A stretch of DNA of 64,000 nucleotides from Phycisphaeraceae bacterium (lineage in GTDB: Bacteria; Planctomycetota; Phycisphaerae; Phycisphaerales; UBA1924), in NCBI GenBank assembly GCA_019636555.1, contig JAHBXH010000001.1, positions 558,001 to 622,000 of the forward strand. The letters run 5' to 3'. The number at the start of each line of letters is the position of its first letter. Position 1 is the stretch's first letter. The notes beneath the pieces were generated by a model, which was given only the letters and a program-made list of their open reading frames with translations, was not told where the DNA came from and searched no databases. The position numbers and the translations under genes are program-made. Positions 58,497 to 64,000 of this stretch are shown piece by piece.

Positions 58497-60635
58497 ATGG
58501 CAAAGTGGATGATAATTGTTTGGTTGCTGATCGTATCGATCGCGCCGATCTGTCCCGTATGGTCCCGCACAGCATTGATTGCTCCGACGGATCTCAGCGG
58601 CCGGTGGCAAGGCAGCATCAACATCCCCGGCAGCGCACTCGAGGTGAAGCTCTCATTCACCAGCAACGAAGCCGGAACGATCAGCATTCCAGCGCAGGGC
58701 GCAAAGGACCTGCCGCTTGAGAAAGTGCTCGTCGACGGAAAGAAAGCCACCTTTGCGATCCGGGGCGTGCCGGGCAATCCCGTTTTTTCGGGAACATTCA
58801 GCGACAACGGCGAATCGATCGCCGGCGATTTCACACAAGGCGGCGGCACGATTCCGTTCGAGCTCAAACGGTCGCCGGATGCAAAGGCCGCGAGCGCGGA
58901 TTCTCTCGATGGACTCGATCAGTTTCTCGACAAGGCGCGCCAGGACTGGCAGGTTCCGGGGCTTGCGGTCGCGATCATCAAAGGCGAAGAAATCGTCTAC
59001 GCGAAGGGCTTCGGTTTTCGCGATGTTGACGCGAAGTTGCCGGTGACGGAAAACACGCTGTTTCCGATCGGTTCGGCGACGAAAGCCTTCACGACCTTTG
59101 TGATGGGGCAACTCGTTGATGACGGGAAGCTCGATTTCGACAAGCCGGTGATCAATTACCTGCCGGAGTTTCGGCTCTACGACACGGTCTTGACGGAGCG
59201 GATCACGCCGCGCGATCTGGTCACGCATCGTTCGGGATTGCCCCGGCATGATCTGCTCTGGTACGGCAACACGCCGCGCTCGCGCGAGGACATGGTGCGC
59301 CGGCTGGCATATTTGCCGAACAACAAGGACTTGCGCGGCGCGTGGCAGTACAACAACCTGATGTTCCTCACCGCCGGTGTGCTGGAAGAGCGGCTCACCG
59401 GAGAGAGCTGGGAAGAGAACATCCGCGCGCGCATCCTCGCGCCGCTCGGGATGAAGCGGACGACACTGAGGAATACCGATTCGGAGAAGGACTCGGACTA
59501 TGCGCTCGGCTATCGGTTGAACGACGAAACCGACAAGGTGGAGCGGATGGACTTCCGTGATATCACCACGATGGGGCCGGCGGGTTCGATCTGCTCGTCG
59601 GTCACGGAAATGTCGGAGTGGGTGAAGTTGAATCTTTCCGACGGGGCCGTCGGCGGCAAGCGCCTCATCAAGGAATCGACGCTGAAGGATCTGCACGCGC
59701 CGCAGATGTCGATGGGCGAAGGCTCGCCGGAAAATCCGCAGATCATTCCGGTCGGGTATGCGATGGGCTGGTTCGTCGATGTTTTCGGAGGCAATCGGCG
59801 GCTGCATCACGGCGGGAATATCGACGGGTTTTCCGCGATGGTCGCGTTCCTGCCTCGCGAAGATGTCGGTGTCGTCGTTCTCACCAATATGAACGGGACG
59901 GGTCTTCCTGAAACGGTGGCGCGCCATGTGTTCGATCGGATGACGGGCGCGAAGCCGACGGACTGGAATGCGCTCGCGCTCGCACGGCGGAGTGTTGCGC
60001 TGAAGCAGGCGAAGGAAGCGAAGTCGAAGCTGACCGATACGCGCAAGCCGGGAACGCACCCTTCGCATCCGATCACCGAATACGCGGGTCAATACGAGCA
60101 CGCGGGCTACGGCATCATCGAAGTGGCGGTCGAGGAGTCATCGGGCGATGCTTCGCTGAATTTCACATTCAACGGAATCGCGACTCCCCTCGAGCATTGG
60201 CACTACGACGTTTTCAGCGGCAAGCGCAACGAAGAAGACCGCACGTTCGAGGGCTTCAAGATTCAGTTCGAGAGCGGCCTCGACGGAGAGATCGATTCGC
60301 TTCGCGCTCAGATGGAATCGGCCGAAGAACCGTTCGAGTTCAAGCGGCTCGGCGATGCGAATCTCCGCGACATCAAGTTCCTCGAAAAGCTCACGGGCGA
60401 TTTCTCGATCGAGACGCAGCCCGTCAAGTTTTCGATCGCCGGAAACGTGCTGACAGCCACGCTCCCCGGGCAGCCGGTGTATGAACTGGAACCCGCGCGT
60501 CACAACACGTTCCGCATCAAGGAGCTTCCCGGTTTCTCGATTCAATTTCTTGCGGGAGAAAACGGCGGCTTCGACGCGGCCAAGTTCGTTCAGCCCAACG
60601 GCGTGTTCACGGCGAAACGGGTGCCTGCGAAATAA
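58497..60635 (+). CDS. Serine hydrolase, class C beta-lactamase-like
   Basis: A 712-residue exported protein: signal peptide MAKWMIIVWLLIVSIAPICP, a beta-rich N-terminal domain (about residues 32-125), then a beta-lactamase/DD-peptidase-like catalytic domain (about 138-465). The SxxK motif is Ser193-x-x-Lys196 in IGSATKAFTT, the YxN motif is Tyr285-Asn-Asn, and the KTG-equivalent is RLHHGGNIDG. A C-terminal DUF3471-like beta domain follows (from about 520), with residues 618-712 forming another beta segment. Members include esterases, D-amino peptidases and penicillin-binding proteins. All catalytic residues are present, but the substrate is not fixed by sequence. It is divergent from the TlpA-like gene. 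Confidence 0.9.
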   Translation: MAKWMIIVWLLIVSIAPICPVWSRTALIAPTDLSGRWQGSINIPGSALEVKLSFTSNEAGTISIPAQGAKDLPLEKVLVDGKKATFAIRGVPGNPVFSGTFSDNGESIAGDFTQGGGTIPFELKRSPDAKAASADSLDGLDQFLDKARQDWQVPGLAVAIIKGEEIVYAKGFGFRDVDAKLPVTENTLFPIGSATKAFTTFVMGQLVDDGKLDFDKPVINYLPEFRLYDTVLTERITPRDLVTHRSGLPRHDLLWYGNTPRSREDMVRRLAYLPNNKDLRGAWQYNNLMFLTAGVLEERLTGESWEENIRARILAPLGMKRTTLRNTDSEKDSDYALGYRLNDETDKVERMDFRDITTMGPAGSICSSVTEMSEWVKLNLSDGAVGGKRLIKESTLKDLHAPQMSMGEGSPENPQIIPVGYAMGWFVDVFGGNRRLHHGGNIDGFSAMVAFLPREDVGVVVLTNMNGTGLPETVARHVFDRMTGAKPTDWNALALARRSVALKQAKEAKSKLTDTRKPGTHPSHPITEYAGQYEHAGYGIIEVAVEESSGDASLNFTFNGIATPLEHWHYDVFSGKRNEEDRTFEGFKIQFESGLDGEIDSLRAQMESAEEPFEFKRLGDANLRDIKFLEKLTGDFSIETQPVKFSIAGNVLTATLPGQPVYELEPARHNTFRIKELPGFSIQFLAGENGGFDAAKFVQPNGVFTAKRVPAK

Positions 60636-60775
60636 CACGCCGCGGTTTCCGGCTCTCCGCTCGGGACGATTAGGGGATTGATGCAACGTGTGTCGCACTC
60701 TCTGCGAATCGACCGCGGGTGTTTGGGGTACTTTGTCAATTCTCGTTGCAGGTTTTGGGATGCCGGCCTCCCTCA

Positions 60776-61462
60776 ATGTGGCCGGAAGCGCTTTGCTTCG
60801 GCGCGGTGCCGTTTTTGCTGTCGTGCCTGGCTGTGCGCAGCATGGTCGCCTTCACTCGTTCGATCCGGGGTGGTGGACACTCTCTTGTCTGCGGACGTTG
60901 CCGGTACGACCTCTCGGGTCTCGATCAGGAAGCCAGGTGCCCGGAGTGTGGGGCGGACTCGTTTGAACGAGCGCGACCCGCGGAAACCGAGCGCGTCGCG
61001 GTTCAAGGGGGGCTACTTGATGTATTCATTGCCGTGGCGGCGCCAGTCGTCGTTTTGCCGATGCCAAGTCAGGCGACCTATTTCGGCCTTCGTTGGCACG
61101 GGTTCTCGGAGAGCGCCTGCCGCGCGATTGCGGCGACCGAGGGATGGGTTCCGATCGCGTCCTGGCTCGCCATTTTCTTCGCGTGTGCCGCGGCGGCGCG
61201 CCTTCTGCGATTCGCGAAACCCGCGTGGCGTCACCTTTCCCTTGGGCTGGTCGTGCTGCTCCTGTCGTCAGCGTACTTCTTCCTTTGTGAAAGCGCGGCA
61301 CCGCTTGTGCGGAATGGATCGGACGTCGAGGGTGTGATGGTTCTCGCCGCAATCCTCTCGATCGTGACCTGGATCACCGTCTGCTCGTTCGAGCACAACA
61401 AGGCGGATCGGAGAGATCCATCCGGCCCCTCGCCCAACTCAGAGCCGGAGCGTCAGGCTTGA
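60776..61462 (+). CDS. Zinc-ribbon membrane protein of unknown function
   Basis: About 228 residues from ATG 60776 (MWPEALCFGAVPFLLSCLAV); GTG 60719 further upstream is an alternative. One membrane helix opens the protein, a zinc ribbon CGRCRYDLSGLDQEARCPEC follows (about residues 39-58), then an interior with four hydrophobic stretches (LDVFIAVAAPVVVLPMP, ASWLAIFFACAAAARLL, LGLVVLLLSSAYFFLC, VMVLAAILSIVTWITVC). Its ribbon is of the same type as that at 4127-4693, where it sits at the C-terminus. The gene lies 10 bp before the S9 peptidase gene and may share its transcript. Function unknown. Confidence 0.6.
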   Translation: MWPEALCFGAVPFLLSCLAVRSMVAFTRSIRGGGHSLVCGRCRYDLSGLDQEARCPECGADSFERARPAETERVAVQGGLLDVFIAVAAPVVVLPMPSQATYFGLRWHGFSESACRAIAATEGWVPIASWLAIFFACAAAARLLRFAKPAWRHLSLGLVVLLLSSAYFFLCESAAPLVRNGSDVEGVMVLAAILSIVTWITVCSFEHNKADRRDPSGPSPNSEPERQA

Positions 61463-61472
61463 TAACCTTTCG

Positions 61473-63620
61473 GTGATGATCCGACTCTCATTTCTGCTTT
61501 CGTGTCTGTGGGTAACAGTGTCGCTCGGCCAGTTCGCTCCGCCGAAGGCAGAGAAGATTCCGCACGAGACACCGATCCATGGCGTGGTGCTTCACGACGA
61601 CTATTTCTGGCTGCGCCAGCGCGAAAACCCAAAGGTGATGGATCTGCTGAAGTCCGAGCGGGCGTACTGCGACCAGGTCATGGCGCACACGACCGAGCGC
61701 CAGCAGGTGCTCTACGACGAAATGCTCGAGCGGATCGAGCAGACGGACATGTCGGTCCCGTATCGCGAAGGCGATTTTCTTTACTACGACCGCACCGAAG
61801 AAGGCAAGCCGTACAAGATCTATTGCAGAAAGCCTTATCCGGAAGGATCGGGCGAAGAGCAGATCATCTTCGACGCGAACAAGGCCGCGGAGGGGCACCG
61901 CAACTTCCGCGTGGGCGTCATTGACATCTCGCCGGACGGCCGGATGGCCGCGATCGCGACAGACCTCAACGGCGAAGAGAAGTACACGATCACGATCCGC
62001 GATCTGCGGGGCGATACCGATTTGCCCGAGAAGCTGGTCGATGTCTCGGGCGATGTCGCGTGGGCCGCGGACGGACGGACGATCTTCTATACGACGCTCG
62101 ACGAAGCGCACAGGCCGTACAAGCTCTTTCGGCATCTTGTCGCGACGGACCCCGCGGGGGATGCGCTGATCTATCACGAGAAGGACGACGCGTTTTTTCT
62201 CAGCGTCGAACTCTCGCGCAGCCAGAAGTTCATCCTGATCAATTCATCGAGCAAAGACACGAGCGAGTGGCGGTTCTTGAACGCCCGTCTTGCGCAGAAC
62301 AAGCCGACGATCATCCAGCCGCGCGAGAAGGGGCACGAATACTCGGTCGATCATCACGAGAATCGGTTCTTGATCCTGACCAACGACGGCGCGCCGAATT
62401 TCCGTCTTGTCGAGGCGCCGATTTCTTCGCCGGGAATGGAATCGTGGCGCGAGCTCCTCCCGGGCAAGAGCGATGTCCTGCTCGAAAGCATCGAGGCGTT
62501 CAAGTACTACCTTGTCGTCGTCTACCGTCAGGGCGGCTTGCCCCACATCGGAATCCGGAGCTACACCGGATTGAGCAAGGACATCCCGACAACCGAACCC
62601 TCATACGTCATCGCCCCGGAACACAACCCGGAATACGACGTCAAGCACTTCCGTTACACGTACACCTCGCCGATCACGCCGTCCTCGATCTACACGATCG
62701 ATATGGATTCAGGCGATACCAAGTTGCTCAAGCAGCAGCCCGTCATCGGGTACGATCCCTCGCTCTACGAGGTCGAGCTGCAGCAAGTAAAGGCCGCTGA
62801 CGGGCAACTCGTGCCGCTGACGATCGCGTACAAAAAAGGGCTCGTGCGCACCGGAAACAGCCCCGCGCTTCTTTCGGGTTATTCCGCGTACGGGTTCTCC
62901 GCCTGGCCGTCGTTCTCGAACGCGGAAGTCTCGTTGCTGGATCGCGGCTTTGTCCTGGCCGAGGCGCATTCACGCGGCGGCAGCGACAAGGGCCGCTCGT
63001 GGTACGAAGACGGCAAGCTCATGCACAAGAAGAACACCTTCAGCGATTTCATCTCATGTGCCGAGTATCTCATCGCAAATCAGTACACCTCGCCCGAGCA
63101 TCTCGCGATCCGCGGCGGATCTGCGGGTGGTCTGCTCATGGGCGCCGTCGCGACCATGCGCCCCGATCTCTTTGAAGTCGTCATCGCGGAAGTCCCGTTT
63201 GTGGATGTGATAAACACGATGCTCGATCGGACGCTGCCGCTGACCGTGACCGAATACGACGAGTGGGGGAATCCGGAAACGGACAAGGCGGCGTTCGACT
63301 ACATTCGCAGTTACTCGCCTTACGACAACACGCGCCCGGCCAAGTATCCGAACATGCTGCTCACCGGCGGGCTCAATGACCCGCGCGTCAGTTATTGGGA
63401 GCCGGCGAAATGGGCACAAAGACTCCGGGAGAACAACTCCGGTTCGAACGAAATTCTCTTCAAGGTCGAACTCGACGCCGGGCACGGCCACATGGCGGAT
63501 CGGTATGCCGCGCTCCACCAGGAAGCATTCGTGCAGGCCTTCATCCTGGATCGGCTGCATGTGCCCGAGCCCCAGGACCTCGTCAAGAAGGTGGAAGATC
63601 GCAAGAAGAAAAAGAAGTGA
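61473..63620 (+). CDS. S9 family peptidase, oligopeptidase B-like
   Basis: A 715-residue serine oligopeptidase with a short signal peptide (MIRLSFLLSCLWVTVSLGQ), so it is probably exported. The N-terminal propeller starts PPKAEKIPHETPIHGVVLHD and ends near residue 425. The alpha/beta-hydrolase domain holds Ser550 in IRGGSAGGLLMGAV, Asp in LTGGLNDPRVSYWEPAKWAQ and His in LDAGHGHMADRY. GYSAYGFSAWPSFSN and AEAHSRGGSDKGRSWYEDGK are typical of oligopeptidase B. Members cleave short peptides after basic residues, but the exact specificity is not fixed here. GTG 61473 or ATG 61476 starts the frame. A terminator for the opposite gene lies just downstream. Confidence 0.92.
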   Translation: MMIRLSFLLSCLWVTVSLGQFAPPKAEKIPHETPIHGVVLHDDYFWLRQRENPKVMDLLKSERAYCDQVMAHTTERQQVLYDEMLERIEQTDMSVPYREGDFLYYDRTEEGKPYKIYCRKPYPEGSGEEQIIFDANKAAEGHRNFRVGVIDISPDGRMAAIATDLNGEEKYTITIRDLRGDTDLPEKLVDVSGDVAWAADGRTIFYTTLDEAHRPYKLFRHLVATDPAGDALIYHEKDDAFFLSVELSRSQKFILINSSSKDTSEWRFLNARLAQNKPTIIQPREKGHEYSVDHHENRFLILTNDGAPNFRLVEAPISSPGMESWRELLPGKSDVLLESIEAFKYYLVVVYRQGGLPHIGIRSYTGLSKDIPTTEPSYVIAPEHNPEYDVKHFRYTYTSPITPSSIYTIDMDSGDTKLLKQQPVIGYDPSLYEVELQQVKAADGQLVPLTIAYKKGLVRTGNSPALLSGYSAYGFSAWPSFSNAEVSLLDRGFVLAEAHSRGGSDKGRSWYEDGKLMHKKNTFSDFISCAEYLIANQYTSPEHLAIRGGSAGGLLMGAVATMRPDLFEVVIAEVPFVDVINTMLDRTLPLTVTEYDEWGNPETDKAAFDYIRSYSPYDNTRPAKYPNMLLTGGLNDPRVSYWEPAKWAQRLRENNSGSNEILFKVELDAGHGHMADRYAALHQEAFVQAFILDRLHVPEPQDLVKKVEDRKKKKK

Positions 63621-63630
63621 CAAGGCGCAC

Positions 63631-63657
63631 AAAAAACCCCGTGGGATGCCACGGGGT
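63631..63657 (-). terminator. Rho-independent terminator between S9 peptidase and pirin-like genes
   Basis: ACCCCGTGG / CCACGGGGT stem with a GATG loop (63636-63657). On the minus strand it runs into TTTTTT, serving the pirin-like gene; on the plus strand it may help end the peptidase transcript. Confidence 0.8.
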
Positions 63658-63671
63658 CTTTGCGAACTTGC

Positions 63672-64000
63672 TCAGGCCAGATCAAAGAGCAGAACTTCGG
63701 AAGGTGTCTTGCCGGTCAGGTTGATCTCGCCTTCGTTCTCGATGGATGCGCCGTCGCCCGTTTTCAATTCGTGCCCGTTCAGATCGACCGAGCCGTTGAC
63801 GACCTGCACATACGCGCCGCGTCCGGAAGCAAGTCGGTGCGAAACGCTCTTCCCCGGTGAAAGAAGAGTCGCGTACAGGTTCGCATCCTGATGAATTTTG
63901 AGCGGCGCGCTCCCCGACCGCCCCGAAACCAGGAGCGCGAGCTTGTCGCGTTTTTCTGAGTCGGGAACGTCGCGCTGTGCGTACGAGGGTTTGTGACCTT
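63672..64000 (-). CDS. Pirin-family (YhhW/quercetinase-like) protein, C-terminal part
   Basis: The frame ends at TGA 63672-63674 and runs off the right edge, giving about 109 C-terminal residues. They match the C-terminal cupin of YhhW-type pirins: GSAPLKIHQDANLYATLLSP, SVSHRLASGRGAYVQVVNGS, VDLNGHELKTGDGASIENEG and the conserved end PSEVLLFDLA. Pirin-family cupins bind iron, and some have quercetin dioxygenase activity. The N-terminal cupin and its metal site lie outside the window. It converges on the S9 peptidase gene, with a terminator between them. Confidence 0.85.
   Translation of the reverse strand, partial: GHKPSYAQRDVPDSEKRDKLALLVSGRSGSAPLKIHQDANLYATLLSPGKSVSHRLASGRGAYVQVVNGSVDLNGHELKTGDGASIENEGEINLTGKTPSEVLLFDLA

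Overview
The window reads as chromosomal DNA of a high-GC planctomycete, most likely of the Phycisphaerae. That placement is an inference from lineage-typical traits: secreted proteins ending in a Cys-rich double Ca-loop tail of the form DGxVDDADFxxF, a PEP-CTERM protein, a pseudopilin with an H-x(n)-DG motif, small membrane proteins carrying a CxxCxYDxxG...CPxCG zinc ribbon, frequent GTG starts and loosely packed operons. No rRNA, tRNA or CRISPR array was seen.

Layout. 1-12.9 kb is housekeeping and envelope genes: a partial M64 peptidase, a Cys-cluster protein, an orphan ABC ATPase, serA, uppP, a TrmH-like RNA methyltransferase, a DevB/DevC-like exporter pair, a GT2 glycosyltransferase, mutY, a Nfu N-domain protein, and the cyclic-di-AMP pair cdaA-cdaR. 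13-18 kb holds a secreted DDADF-tail protein, a solitary atpA followed by a hairpin cluster and strong terminator, and a type II restriction-modification pair (BglII-like nuclease plus MT-A70 methylase) followed by a 327-bp element with perfect 17-bp terminal inverted repeats. 18.4-27 kb is accessory: a trypsin-like lipoprotein with a lipoprotein partner, repeat arrays, an orphan tail remnant, a tandem pair of DDADF-tail proteins separated by a 140-bp MITE-like element, an aldose epimerase and a further tail protein. 27-30 kb has a GDSL esterase, a VOC protein and argS.

30.4-36.3 kb is a phospholipid-type cluster equivalent in content to E. coli ynbABCD: hydrolase-methyltransferase fusion, PAP2-dual-specificity phosphatase fusion, CdsA-like cytidylyltransferase and CDP-alcohol phosphotransferase, with an added PlsC-like acyltransferase. 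It is arranged as two convergent operons. 38.5-48.3 kb is rplL-rpoB-rpoC, with a low-GC, translationally coupled HEPN two-gene module between rpoB and rpoC. This module is the best candidate here for an undescribed system.

48.3-64 kb contains a BFD-like ferredoxin, a three-gene coupled operon for surface proteins (PEP-CTERM protein, beta-propeller with dockerin, pseudopilin), a GT4 glycosyltransferase divergent from coaD, a metallo-beta-lactamase-fold protein lacking its usual ligands, two thioredoxin-fold paralogues (one without CxxC), a class C beta-lactamase-like hydrolase, a zinc-ribbon membrane protein, an oligopeptidase B-like S9 peptidase and a partial pirin-like gene at the right edge.

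Starts were chosen from family alignment, Shine-Dalgarno sequences and 4-nt overlaps. Functional names come from motif recognition in the translated sequence; no database search was run.
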